A stretch of 64,000 nucleotides of DNA from Bdellovibrionaceae bacterium UBA3535 (lineage in GTDB: Bacteria > Bdellovibrionota > Bdellovibrionia > Bdellovibrionales > UBA840). A program made the translations under genes and the position numbers. Of this stretch, positions 36,881-46,027 are shown piece after piece (the stretch's first letter is position 1; every line of letters starts with the position of its first letter). Location of the stretch: positions 62,001-126,000 of the forward strand of contig DFOS01000024.1 of the NCBI GenBank assembly GCA_002376845.1. Direction: 5' to 3'. A model generated the notes under the pieces. That model saw only the letters and a list, made by a program, of their open reading frames with translations. It was not told the DNA's origin and made no database searches.

Positions 36881-37717
36881 ATGAAGCTGTTTGTTTGTCT
36901 ATTACTAGTTTTTTCTTCCGCTGCCTTGGCAGAGCCTGGCTCAAAAGGCTCTACCGAAGCCTTTGTGGTGGAGCTAGCGACTTATTCTAAAAAGTCCCTA
37001 CATCGACTAAATGCTCGCGCTCAAGCATACCGCATATTAGATGAAATTCTGCCCTTAAAGGACATCAACCAAAACCGAATGGGATATAATCCCACTGCTC
37101 TGCAGAAAATAATCAATCACTCTAGTGTAAACCAAGCAAAACTAGGTAGAAAGCGCATTGTGCAGGTACTAACTCGATATCTTCAAAGCAATCCTCCCAA
37201 TGACAAGATTTTGCAAAACACTTCCTTGCATTTTTTAATCGGAAGCCTTTTGTATTTAGAAGTAAGACAAGAAAGAATAGAATTTCAAAACAATAAAAAC
37301 AATACGGACACAAAAAAGCTACATGAATACTTTAGCGCGGAAAAACTAGCTCAAAACATGATGGTAATCCTTGCAGGAGAGATCATCGAAAAGCAGGACA
37401 ATGCACAATTGGAAAAAATCTTAGTAGATTTTAAGGAAGGCAGTATTAATTTAGAGCGCGCCAGAAATCTTATTCGAGAATCAACTTCAGAAGCCAATAT
37501 TTTATCTCTACAAGCAATGATGAATGCCTTAAAATATTCCAAAAATATTTATTCCACAGATATTTTTTCTTTGTATCACAGTCCGTCTACATTGATTGAC
37601 CTAGCTCTCAAGGAACGTCATACAAGATATAGTAATTTTATTGATTCTAGCGGACTTCATTATTCTTACTCGCTGCTAACGGCTTCAGTTCAGCGCTGTA
37701 AGGCCATGTTTCAATAG
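36881..37717 (+). CDS. Secreted helical protein of unknown function
   Basis: A 278-residue exported protein with a clear signal peptide (MKLFVCLLLVFSSAALA). The mature part is mostly helical and charged, without cysteines except near the C-terminus and without motifs I know. Shine-Dalgarno AAAGGGA at 36867-36873. It is monocistronic, converging on the ThiF-like gene with an 18-base gap. Placed next to the ThiF/FeeM locus but in the other orientation, so linkage is uncertain. Confidence 0.65.
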   Translation: MKLFVCLLLVFSSAALAEPGSKGSTEAFVVELATYSKKSLHRLNARAQAYRILDEILPLKDINQNRMGYNPTALQKIINHSSVNQAKLGRKRIVQVLTRYLQSNPPNDKILQNTSLHFLIGSLLYLEVRQERIEFQNNKNNTDTKKLHEYFSAEKLAQNMMVILAGEIIEKQDNAQLEKILVDFKEGSINLERARNLIRESTSEANILSLQAMMNALKYSKNIYSTDIFSLYHSPSTLIDLALKERHTRYSNFIDSSGLHYSYSLLTASVQRCKAMFQ

Positions 37718-37735
37718 CACGAATACATACTGATT

Positions 37736-38596
37736 TTACTTAACCTTTTTATTACCTGCGATTAGAATTTTTAATTGCTGAATGGGATTTTTGTATCCAA
37801 ATGGGATCCAATGGTGATAGACCTCACATGTATATGGATCAAAAGTAGAAACCCTTGGTAAGCACCGAACTTTTCCTCTGCCAAGCAACAATTTTAGAAC
37901 TTGTGTACCCACTACGCCTGCGCACAGCTGACAAGCCATTGCCGTGGATGGGCCAGCCTTATCCTCTAGTTTAATCGCACTTTTATCAGCAATATATTTA
38001 AGTGGAGCTAATCTTGGAATCATACCTACTAAAAACAAATTGGATCTCTTTACCAAATCTGTTGTAGTATGCAGGCCAAAATAATCATTAAAAGTCATCT
38101 TTCCTGGTAAAACATTAAACATGGCTGCAGAAAAACCTAAAGGACCTGCACTCACTGCGGGGATATTGTATTCATAAGATTTTTGAAAAGCCAAAATACG
38201 CGCATCAAAAACAAAAAAATCTAAACCATCCACATATATGTCGACGTCTTTTAAAAAATCATCAATATTGTGCTGATTGATACCGCCATCAAAAACTTGA
38301 ATGTTGGCGTTTGGATTGATATCTAGAATCATATTTTTCACAACAAGGGCTTTTTCTTTCCCTATACTAGACATCATGGCGCCGGCTTGCCGGTTAAAAT
38401 TTTCAATACCAAAGGCATCCATATCGGCAATATGAAAGTTCTCAATGCCTAGGCGAGCCAAGGTAATGGCATGAATCCCTCCAACACCCCCAAGACCTGC
38501 TATGGCGACTTTTTTGCTTTTTAGCACCTTCTGTTCGTCTTTTGTAACCCAACCTATATTTCGGGAGAAGGCTTTATCGTAATCAAAAACTGACAT
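37736..38596 (-). CDS. ThiF/HesA/MoeB-family E1-like adenylating enzyme
   Basis: A 286-residue protein of the E1-like fold. ATP-binding AGLGGVGG (33-40), Asp-rich ADMDAFGIENFNRQ with the family Arg, and IGKEKA. The Zn-Cys pairs typical of MoeB/ThiF are mostly missing: only CQLC remains, so it may act without a zinc finger. This subtype is found fused to, or beside, nitroreductase-like proteins (the mycobacterial Rv1355c type); here the nitroreductase-like gene lies 1.5 kb away. It would adenylate a carboxylate of a small molecule or peptide; the substrate is unknown. Divergent from the FeeM-PilZ gene. Confidence 0.85.
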   Translation of the reverse strand: MSVFDYDKAFSRNIGWVTKDEQKVLKSKKVAIAGLGGVGGIHAITLARLGIENFHIADMDAFGIENFNRQAGAMMSSIGKEKALVVKNMILDINPNANIQVFDGGINQHNIDDFLKDVDIYVDGLDFFVFDARILAFQKSYEYNIPAVSAGPLGFSAAMFNVLPGKMTFNDYFGLHTTTDLVKRSNLFLVGMIPRLAPLKYIADKSAIKLEDKAGPSTAMACQLCAGVVGTQVLKLLLGRGKVRCLPRVSTFDPYTCEVYHHWIPFGYKNPIQQLKILIAGNKKVK

Positions 38597-38783
38597 AGTT
38601 CTATTTTTTTAAAAGCCGCTTTTTTTGTCTAATAGTTTTACAATTACTAGCCTTGCCAGAAAAATAAGTAGATTTACAGGCCATCTCTTAGATTTGTCGA
38701 ATTCTTTTACATTGTTACTAAGAAATTAATTTTCCCATTTAAAACTAAAGTCGAGTCTAGTCGGGACCGATAAGTAGTTGATT

Positions 38784-39281
38784 ATGCGCAACAAATCAAA
38801 ATTTTCTTTAGCAAAAATATTGAAATTCATTGTTTTGAATTTACCTAAATTCATTCGTGATCCCATTATACGATCGCAATTAAATATAAACTATAATGGC
38901 GTAAAAGATCTTGTTATTAAAACAGCTGAAACAGAAGAGGAACTTGAAGGAGCACTGCGCGTACTACACGACACTTATGTAGATACGGGACTCGCTGATA
39001 AATCAGAGTCTGGAATGAGGATCACAAAATATCACCTATTGCCATCCACAACAAATATCATCGCCAAATACAAAGGGCAAGTTATCGCCACCATATCAAT
39101 ATTCCATGACGGTCCATTGGGTTTACCGGCAGACAAATTTGTAAATCTAAAAAAACTACGCTCACAAGGCAAACGGCTCGTAGAGATCTCCTCATTAGCC
39201 ATTACCAAATCAAATGACTTTCGAGGCAGCCGTGTTTATTTTCCCATGGTTATCTTTATGTATTTATTCTGCAAGAAATAA
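38784..39281 (+). CDS. N-terminal part of the FeeM-type acyltransferase
   Basis: 165 codons up to the in-frame TAA. It covers the acyl-carrier-binding half and most of the GNAT core but lacks the final beta strand that closes the fold, so the product alone would probably be unstable or inactive. Confidence 0.55.
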   Translation: MRNKSKFSLAKILKFIVLNLPKFIRDPIIRSQLNINYNGVKDLVIKTAETEEELEGALRVLHDTYVDTGLADKSESGMRITKYHLLPSTTNIIAKYKGQVIATISIFHDGPLGLPADKFVNLKKLRSQGKRLVEISSLAITKSNDFRGSRVYFPMVIFMYLFCKK

Positions 39282-39296
39282 ATCAAAGCCGATTGC

Positions 39297-40082
39297 ATGT
39301 TGTGCGTTATTAAGTCTACAGCGGCACCGTTTTACGAAGCTATTTTTGGCTTTCTACCATTGAAAGGCAAAAAATCAAAAAAGTATGATTTTGTAAATGT
39401 ACAAATGCGATCCTCTGCTATATATCTACCCTTAGATAGTTACGATAATATTTTCTTCCAAAAAACATACAAAAATAAACCTAAAAACAAGAGCGTATTG
39501 TATGCATATAATCACGATTTTGGAGAGCATCACCAATATCCTGATTTTAAATATTATATAGGATCTAACACATGTTTAAATTATCAGGTTTTAGCAAGTC
39601 TGATATCTAAAAATAAATACATACAAGAAAGTCTAAGCGAGAAAGAAAAGGAAACCCTCCAATATATTTATGTACAAGATGAATATTGCAAACTTTTTCA
39701 AACACAAAATCCTTTTTTTAAAGTAAAGCGCAAAATATTTCGCTACCCTGTATCGTGCTACGCCTATTTTTCTGATACTTATCATGAGGTTTATAAAGTT
39801 AAAATATTTGAAATTTCTTCGCAGGGACTATCTTTTCTTTCTCAATCTAAAAAAGTCTTTCAACAAATCAAAATCAATGACGAAATGAAATTCAAGGTTT
39901 GCATTGCTAAGGATAAATTTGTTTATATAAATGGTAAAATCATCTCGAAAGACGAGAGGCGATACCAAATTGGCGTGTCCATTCTTCAGGTAGAAGGCGA
40001 CGAGTGGCATGATTTTCTTGAATACCTAAATCTAAAATATATGCCTGAAATTAGCTCTACTAAAATCAAAAAAGCCGTTTAA
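39297..40082 (+). CDS. C-terminal part: end of the GNAT fold plus PilZ domain
   Basis: 261 codons from an ATG 15 bases after the TAA. No Shine-Dalgarno precedes this ATG, so independent translation is unlikely unless by reinitiation. The first 30 residues complete the GNAT fold; the last 115 form a PilZ-like c-di-GMP receptor (RKIFR...EISSQG). The stop shares TTAA with the convergent nitroreductase-like gene. Confidence 0.5.
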   Translation: MLCVIKSTAAPFYEAIFGFLPLKGKKSKKYDFVNVQMRSSAIYLPLDSYDNIFFQKTYKNKPKNKSVLYAYNHDFGEHHQYPDFKYYIGSNTCLNYQVLASLISKNKYIQESLSEKEKETLQYIYVQDEYCKLFQTQNPFFKVKRKIFRYPVSCYAYFSDTYHEVYKVKIFEISSQGLSFLSQSKKVFQQIKINDEMKFKVCIAKDKFVYINGKIISKDERRYQIGVSILQVEGDEWHDFLEYLNLKYMPEISSTKIKKAV

Positions 40083-41176
40083 CTTATATTAAGCATTTCG
40101 TCTACGTCTCTTCTTTTAATGGACATGGCTTTTGTAACAGGCTCGCTATAACCAAAGCGAAATTGCCATGCTAGCTGCTCCTCACTAGGTATCTCATATA
40201 TCTTTTTAAAGATATCTTCTGCACCTTGAATGTATTCGATATTATTGAGATCAAAAGCTTGCGCCAGGTTGCCTTGATTAAAATAGTATATCTGCATAAC
40301 CAACGAAGTCATTGGCTGCACGGAAATATCTTCAGAATTTAAATATGACCATATCTGCGTTCCAAGCCGGCCAACACCTATTTTTTGCTGGTTATTGGTT
40401 AAATCCGAGACGGTAATTGTAAACAAGCCCGCCCCTTCACGAAGATACCTTTTTGTATTGTATGCAATTTTAAAAAGTACAAAGGGCCGCATAAGAGGGT
40501 ACAAAAAAGGATACAGCCTTGTAAGTTTTAGGTTTAAGGCATCAATAAAGTTTATACCTAAGTTGCCGTAGCTTAGACCGTCGCTGCTTTCTTGAAACTC
40601 CTTTTTACTTAACCTCATCCACTGCAATATGAAGTTCAGATTTTTAAATTTATGCCAGAGAAATTGCTCTGCCTTTATAAAACTATCAAGAAATTTTTCT
40701 GGGTACTTTTTATCTGTTTTAAAATAAAGTTGAATTCCCTCAAACTTGCCAGCTAAATTATGGCATTTGTTTATGATATTTTCAGTTACCGCTTTATTCT
40801 TATAATATCTTCGGTCAGTATATCGTTTACAAAGACTATCAATATAACCACTATCTGCAGGGCATTCAGCAAATTGATATTCAGCAAACAAATCATCATT
40901 ATCAATGTATTTAAGCTTAGCTTTATAGCCATATTTTAAAGCTGCTGCCTCGATATACTCAAAAAGACAACCCATGGCATAATAAGTACAAACATCATCC
41001 GGGTTTAATATGTGCTCGGCACGCTGCTTATCCACAAATACTCGCAAAAGCTCGCCGTCCCAATGAAAGCTCCAGTGCTGGGAATTGTCTCCACTAGGGG
41101 CCCAGCGGGCCAATTCGATAATTTTCACAATCTCTTCGTTGCTAATTTTCTCTGGCTTATTTTTATCTAATTGCAT
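40079..41176 (-). CDS. Nitroreductase-like protein of the ThiF-associated type
   Basis: A 365-residue protein. WAPSGDNSQHWSFHW near residues 25-39 is the FMN-phosphate-binding start of the nitroreductase fold. The C-terminal RFGYSEPVTKAMSIKRRDVD matches the end of the nitroreductase half of Rv1355c-type proteins. The middle (about 130-260) is long and atypical. It could be an FMN-dependent dehydrogenase or oxidase acting on the product of ThiF/FeeM. ATG 41176 is taken; an upstream TTG (41197) is less likely. Convergent with FeeM-PilZ; divergent from the RND exporter. Confidence 0.75.
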   Translation of the reverse strand: MQLDKNKPEKISNEEIVKIIELARWAPSGDNSQHWSFHWDGELLRVFVDKQRAEHILNPDDVCTYYAMGCLFEYIEAAALKYGYKAKLKYIDNDDLFAEYQFAECPADSGYIDSLCKRYTDRRYYKNKAVTENIINKCHNLAGKFEGIQLYFKTDKKYPEKFLDSFIKAEQFLWHKFKNLNFILQWMRLSKKEFQESSDGLSYGNLGINFIDALNLKLTRLYPFLYPLMRPFVLFKIAYNTKRYLREGAGLFTITVSDLTNNQQKIGVGRLGTQIWSYLNSEDISVQPMTSLVMQIYYFNQGNLAQAFDLNNIEYIQGAEDIFKKIYEIPSEEQLAWQFRFGYSEPVTKAMSIKRRDVDEMLNIS

Positions 41177-41185
41177 AGCATTATT

Positions 41186-41213
41186 TTGACTTAGCAAAAG
41201 CCAGAGGTATACT
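41186..41213 (+). promoter_or_regulatory. Strong sigma-70-type promoter of the RND exporter
   Basis: TTGACT (41186-41191), 16 bases, TATACT (41208-41213). Both hexamers and the spacer length are identical to the bamD promoter. Transcription should begin near 41220, leaving a 20-base A/T-rich leader with no Shine-Dalgarno before ATG 41240. Confidence 0.65.
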
Positions 41214-41239
41214 TATTTTAGTTTTTAAATATTGATTTT

Positions 41240-43507
41240 ATGCAAAATTTTTTCAACCTACGCCCTAATTTAGCTCTTATTTTGCTGCTTTTACTTTGTG
41301 TAAGCGGGCTTTTTTCACTTACTAAAATCGAGTACAACAATTCTCCAAAAACCTTTTTCCCTAGAGACTCCAATACCATGAGGTATGAGACAAAGGTCCG
41401 TGAGATTTTCCCACATGAAGAACTAATTGTGGCACTTTTTGAAGGCGACAATCTTTATTCCCGCGATTTTCTAGACAAATATCAACGATTAACAGACCTA
41501 TTAGAGTCCCACGAGAACGTTGATCGAGTAATCAATATTTTAAATCTTGATCAAATTGTAGGTAGTGAAGGGGGATTTGATATTTACCCCCTTGTAGATC
41601 TGGAGGAATACACTAGCGCCGAAGCTACAAAACAAAAAATCAAACAGGATCGATTCGCGAAAAATTTTGTGGTGTCCGAAGATTTGTCCTCATTGCTTTT
41701 TATTATTCGCCCACTTGATGTGGATGATAGCTTTAAAAACAAGAGCCTTGTTGAGTATTTTCAGGCCAAAATTAAAGAAGTCGGATTAGAAAAGAACAAT
41801 ACCGCCTTGGCAGGCCCAATTGTGGTGAGTAACTACGAATTGATCGAAAGCTTACGCGATAATTCCGTCTTTGTGCCCATCACTGTTTTTATTGGTTTTT
41901 TGATGATTTGGCTCTTATTTCGACGTTTCATTGCCATCGTTGTCTCTACCTTATGTCTTACCGCCATTCTTAATAATTCTTTATGGCTTTTCGTTTTATT
42001 TAATCAACCCTTCAATACCATTTCCGGCTTACTGGGCCCACTCTTATCTGCCCTTTCCATAGCTCTACTTATCCACGTGTTTAATGGTATTAGTTTATCC
42101 TCCTCTAGAGGCTTTAAGGGCCGAGAGCGCATTGACCGAACTCTTTCTGCCATTAAGAAACCGGCTTTTTTCACTGTTTTAACCACAGCAGCATCCTTGC
42201 TATCCCTTTTTACCAGCCCCATACTACCCGTTGCTTATTTTGGCTTAACCTCTGCCGTTGGTATATTGTTCGGGTTTTTCGTAATTATTTATTTAGGAAT
42301 TCCGGTATTAGCAAAATATGATAATAAGCCCTGGCCAAGGCCACAATTTGGACTCCATCATGTAGAAAATCTTATGACAAAAATGGCGCTTTATTCTCTT
42401 CGCCGCTCTAAGTTTTTTCTTGCTTTTTTTGCGGCTGGTTTTTTCTTATCACTTCCACTAATAAGTAATATTGTTGTTGAGTCCAATGTTCTAAAGTTTT
42501 TCTCAGAATCTCATCCAATAACCAAATCCAATGACCTAATTCAAAAAGAAATCGCTGGCACCTGGAGTTTTGATCTGGTTTTAGAATCAAATGAAAAGGA
42601 CTACTTTAAAAAGCCTGAAATATTAGAGGACATTAGAAGCTACCAGAGCTGGGCTGAAACCTTACCAAAAATTGACAATTCACTTTCCATATCAGAGTTT
42701 GTGGAGGAAATGCACTGGGCTTTTCACTCAGAAAAAGAAGAGTATAGAAAAATCCCACAAAACCCTAATTTAATTAGCCAATACATTTTTATTTATGCCG
42801 GCGATGATCTATATGAGCTTGTTAATCGTGATTTTACCATAACTAGAATACCAATGAATACGAGTGAATACCATGCAAATGCTGCAGATAAAATTTCACA
42901 AGAGCTCATGGCCAAAGCAAAGGAAATTTTTCCTAAAGACATTGATATTAATATGGTAGGTATCGCACAGATTTTTGCCGAACAAGAGGACCTATTAGTA
43001 ATAGGGCAAATGCGCAGCTTGGTGGTATCCGTATTCTTAATTCTAGTGTTTTTACTCATCCTATGGAGATCTTTTCGTGATTCCATCATCTGCCTGTTGC
43101 CCAATATTGCGCCGGCCCTCGTTACCTTTTCTACCATGGGACTATTTAATATCTGGTTTGATTTTGCTACTGCCCTGATTTCTAGCCATATTATTGGTAT
43201 TGCGGTAGATGATACCATACATGTTTATCACGGTGTAAAAAAACGCCTGGATCGAGGCTTATCACTTAGTCTCTCCACATTTTTAACTTTTAGGGATACA
43301 GGTAGAGCCGTTTTATTTACTACTTTAATACTATGTGCACAGTTTTCTATTCTAGTATTTTCCAACTATATACCTTCGCAAAAATATGGATTCCTATCCT
43401 GCATAGGCCTTTTCTCTGCACTACTTTTTGAGATCTTTTTATTACCACCACTAATTGCTGCTTTATACAAACGAAAATCACCAACTAAATTGGTAGCCAA
43501 GGCTTAA
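41240..43507 (+). CDS. RND/MMPL-family exporter (COG1033-like)
   Basis: A 755-residue inner-membrane exporter of the half-size-repeat RND superfamily. One N-terminal membrane segment, a periplasmic domain (about 35-200), a bundle of five or six segments (about 210-360), a second anchor, a second periplasmic domain (about 410-590) and a final bundle. The last bundle carries SSHIIGIAVDDTIHVYHGVKKR with the Asp-Asp pair expected for proton relay. The sterol-sensing-like layout is typical of lipid-moving members (HpnN and MmpL types). Neighbouring LolA-like and barrel genes suggest export of a lipophilic compound to the outer membrane. The 3' end overlaps the convergent barrel gene by 30 bases. 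Confidence 0.85.
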   Translation: MQNFFNLRPNLALILLLLLCVSGLFSLTKIEYNNSPKTFFPRDSNTMRYETKVREIFPHEELIVALFEGDNLYSRDFLDKYQRLTDLLESHENVDRVINILNLDQIVGSEGGFDIYPLVDLEEYTSAEATKQKIKQDRFAKNFVVSEDLSSLLFIIRPLDVDDSFKNKSLVEYFQAKIKEVGLEKNNTALAGPIVVSNYELIESLRDNSVFVPITVFIGFLMIWLLFRRFIAIVVSTLCLTAILNNSLWLFVLFNQPFNTISGLLGPLLSALSIALLIHVFNGISLSSSRGFKGRERIDRTLSAIKKPAFFTVLTTAASLLSLFTSPILPVAYFGLTSAVGILFGFFVIIYLGIPVLAKYDNKPWPRPQFGLHHVENLMTKMALYSLRRSKFFLAFFAAGFFLSLPLISNIVVESNVLKFFSESHPITKSNDLIQKEIAGTWSFDLVLESNEKDYFKKPEILEDIRSYQSWAETLPKIDNSLSISEFVEEMHWAFHSEKEEYRKIPQNPNLISQYIFIYAGDDLYELVNRDFTITRIPMNTSEYHANAADKISQELMAKAKEIFPKDIDINMVGIAQIFAEQEDLLVIGQMRSLVVSVFLILVFLLILWRSFRDSIICLLPNIAPALVTFSTMGLFNIWFDFATALISSHIIGIAVDDTIHVYHGVKKRLDRGLSLSLSTFLTFRDTGRAVLFTTLILCAQFSILVFSNYIPSQKYGFLSCIGLFSALLFEIFLLPPLIAALYKRKSPTKLVAKA

Positions 43508-45130
43508 CATATCATTGTCGTCATAAAAGCCGGCAAAGGATGATTCTTCACCACTAAAATGATGGTAGGCAAGATAAAATATGTGGGGTTGATAATTTAA
43601 AAACCGCAACTCTGGGTTCATATATATATCACTTCGATCAAGACCAATTTGAAATTTGAATTTTGGTTCCACTTTGCCATTCCACCATAGGTCCATAATT
43701 TGACCCACAAGAAAATGTCGATCATTCTCCGTTTCTTCGCCACTTTCTAAATCGGCAATGCTACCTGATAATTGTAGGTTCACCTGTACATCCGTATCAC
43801 CGGGGTAGAATTCATAGCTAGTAGCGTATTCATATATCCCTCTTTGGGGAAAGGTCCCATTGCTTAGAGGAACCAGACTCTTGGTAGTATAGCTAAATTC
43901 AAATCGCCATAAACCTTTACCAATGGAGGTTCCTATATCGATACCGTAAATTTCACCAATGATATTTTCACTTAAGCCCAAAAACGCAAAAATAGGAGCT
44001 TTAATATAGGATAGACCCAAATCAAAGGGAAATGCATCGGTAGAAAATCTAGCACCATAACCGGGGTCCGTATCTTTTCTATTGTTTAAAAGGCCAAGAC
44101 TTAAAGGAAGAATCAAATTAGGGTCTCGCTCAGCCCCCAATATATATCCCTCACTGGCCCGCACCGGATACCAAGGGCTACCGGGCTCGGCAATTTCATT
44201 GATTTCATAATCGGGTATATAAGCTAAGTCCAATCGCCAACTGGAACCAAAGTATTCAAAACGTGCTGCTCCTTGGGGTAATTTACGCTGTTCATATTCA
44301 CCAATAATAAAGCGTGAAAAATCAATTTTGCCCATTCGATCAATGGGAGATCCCTCAAAAACTCTTCCCCAATTTATGTATTGGCTACCTAGACTAAGCT
44401 GCCAGGAGGTAAACTTTAAGGCTACATAAGTTTCATCAAAAAGAATTTGTTCTTTCTCTATGCTAGAGTCTTCTTCTGTAGACTCCAAATTGTAGCGAAC
44501 GCGGGGTCCAACTTTAACCTCTAACCACTCATTGGGAATCATCTGTACCGTATGACGAGCGTCTACCAAAGAACTGTATCCTGAAAATTCGGTATGAGGC
44601 CCGTATTCTATCAAAAGCTTACCTTTATTTAACCAAATGAACTCACTATCGCTATCATCCTCTACAGACTCATCTACTAGCTTAGTTTCTTGGTATTGCC
44701 CCTCTTTAGGCACTTGCATCAAACGAAAAAGGGTGACCGATCTTGTTTGTCTTTTCCCCAGTCTTACACTACCCGATATATCCCCTCGATCTATCAAGCG
44801 TTGAATAAAATTTTTAATCTTCTCTATGCTCGACTTTTTCGAGTAGGAACCTAAATATATATAATCTCGTCCCTTTATATTGCGTATACGTTTTACTGGT
44901 ATTTTTTTTTGTTTTAAATACGTAGCATCTTTTTGAGCCAATGAGTTAGTGGAATAGGGGCCTACAAACACACCTTGAATTTCAATACTTTTCGACTCTT
45001 CTACAATCTTGTAATTAGAATTCCCTTGCAAGTCTTCTGCTTTTTTTTCAACACGATCACGAGAGTAGCTTTGGTAAAATACAGTCTCCGCTGAAAAACA
45101 AAAAAGCAAATTGAGAATTAGAGCGTACAT
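43478..45130 (-). CDS. Outer-membrane beta-barrel protein with N-terminal SPOR-like domain
   Basis: A 550-residue exported protein. The signal peptide (MYALILNLLFCFSAETVF) is followed by a SPOR-type region (about 45-120: IQGVFVGPYSTNSLAQKDA, then RDYIYLGSYSKKSS), which in other proteins binds denuded peptidoglycan. The remaining 400 residues form alternating beta strands rich in Tyr/Trp, ending in LGYQFSW, a barrel signal. It shares one base with the LolA-like stop (TAATG), so it is cotranslated with it. It is the likely outer-membrane partner of the RND exporter. Confidence 0.75.
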   Translation of the reverse strand: MYALILNLLFCFSAETVFYQSYSRDRVEKKAEDLQGNSNYKIVEESKSIEIQGVFVGPYSTNSLAQKDATYLKQKKIPVKRIRNIKGRDYIYLGSYSKKSSIEKIKNFIQRLIDRGDISGSVRLGKRQTRSVTLFRLMQVPKEGQYQETKLVDESVEDDSDSEFIWLNKGKLLIEYGPHTEFSGYSSLVDARHTVQMIPNEWLEVKVGPRVRYNLESTEEDSSIEKEQILFDETYVALKFTSWQLSLGSQYINWGRVFEGSPIDRMGKIDFSRFIIGEYEQRKLPQGAARFEYFGSSWRLDLAYIPDYEINEIAEPGSPWYPVRASEGYILGAERDPNLILPLSLGLLNNRKDTDPGYGARFSTDAFPFDLGLSYIKAPIFAFLGLSENIIGEIYGIDIGTSIGKGLWRFEFSYTTKSLVPLSNGTFPQRGIYEYATSYEFYPGDTDVQVNLQLSGSIADLESGEETENDRHFLVGQIMDLWWNGKVEPKFKFQIGLDRSDIYMNPELRFLNYQPHIFYLAYHHFSGEESSFAGFYDDNDMLSLGYQFSW

Positions 45131-45912
45131 TATAGTGCTTTTCTATATCTTAATTCCATGGTTGGATCCTCCAAAGCTCGTTTGGAAAATAGTGTCTCAG
45201 GTAATTTTGAGTTGTACTTTACTTTTTGTAAATGTAGCTGAGTTATATGACCTGATTGCAAGTCCTTCATTACAACTTTTGTCGGAGTCCAAATGCCATC
45301 TATTTTCTTTGTCTCCAATACTTCTAATAATTTTACCGGCTTTTTCTTTTTTTGGTAAAATGCAATTCTCGAATAAATTAATTTTTCCATATCTACATAG
45401 CTAACACGTTTGGTATATACTGAATTGTCTTTATCCACTGGGACGCTGACGATTAGCTCATAGGTGTTGCCCTTCCATTTTTTCTGCCCCTTGTGTACAT
45501 GCTTGTCCTTTTCCACGGGGCGATCCTCTAAGTCCTCATAATAATAGTCCGAGCCAACAAAGCTACCGCCTTTTCTAGAACTAGATATTCGGCGACTCCT
45601 TTTGAGTGCGGGCAGAAAAATCCATTGGTCATTTTCTTTGTTGCGATAATTATGTGTTAACAGGCCGGTATTACTAATATCGGCAGGTTTGGTGAAGCGA
45701 ATTAAAGTTTTTGCCTCTCCTTTTTTACCTTCTAACGTATAATTGTATAGCTCACGAACCTGCTTAGAACCTGACTTATCTTGCAAAGTCATTTCGATAA
45801 AAGAGATTTGGGTGCGGCCATTATCGCGATTATAGACTTTGCTTGCGATTTCTGTACCCTTATCACTTGCATAAGTATTGAAAGTAAACAATATGGCAAT
45901 TAGTATTTTCAT
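45130..45912 (-). CDS. LolA-like outer-membrane sorting protein (PF17131 type)
   Basis: A 260-residue periplasmic protein. ATG 45912 has AAGGGG five bases upstream and begins with the signal peptide MKILIAILFTFNTYA. The fold signature is that of the LolA-like family found beside COG1033-type RND exporters: GEAKTLIRFTKPADISNTG, WIFLPALKRSRRISSS, and GSDYYYEDLE. It probably carries a hydrophobic cargo across the periplasm between the RND exporter and the barrel. First gene of a two-gene operon. Confidence 0.85.
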   Translation of the reverse strand: MKILIAILFTFNTYASDKGTEIASKVYNRDNGRTQISFIEMTLQDKSGSKQVRELYNYTLEGKKGEAKTLIRFTKPADISNTGLLTHNYRNKENDQWIFLPALKRSRRISSSRKGGSFVGSDYYYEDLEDRPVEKDKHVHKGQKKWKGNTYELIVSVPVDKDNSVYTKRVSYVDMEKLIYSRIAFYQKKKKPVKLLEVLETKKIDGIWTPTKVVMKDLQSGHITQLHLQKVKYNSKLPETLFSKRALEDPTMELRYRKAL

Positions 45913-45932
45913 AGTTACCCCTTGATGCAACC

Positions 45933-45961
45933 ATTCTCATGTTAGCACAAAAAAGAGTCAA
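45933..45961 (-). promoter_or_regulatory. Sigma-70-type promoter of the LolA-like/barrel operon
   Basis: On the minus strand: TTGACT (45961-45956), 17 bases, GAGAAT (45938-45933). The -35 is the same as for the RND exporter and bamD; the -10 is weaker. Confidence 0.45.
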
Positions 45962-46027
45962 GAAAGCTAGTCTATTGTTGCTAATAATTTTTTATAGTTT
46001 GCTATAAGACTACCCAACTTAGGTCCA

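Larger units (their letters stand above)
38784..40082 (+). pseudogene. FeeM-type N-acyltransferase fused to PilZ, split by an in-frame TAA
   Basis: Two open frames in the same reading frame are separated by one TAA (39279-39281, codon 166) plus five sense codons. Before it: a GNAT fold with LHDTYVDTGLADKSESGMRI, HLLPSTTNIIAK, DGPLGLPADKF and LVEISSLAI, the motif set of FeeM/N-acyl-amino-acid synthases that take acyl chains from acyl carrier protein. After it: the expected last strand (APFYEAIFGFLPL), a middle part, and a PilZ domain (RKIFRYPV, then EISSQG in place of D/NxSxxG). No further stops occur over 261 codons. It is either a recent nonsense mutation, a sequencing error, or recoding by readthrough. 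ATG 38784 is preferred over TTG 38778; no Shine-Dalgarno is seen. Confidence 0.7.
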
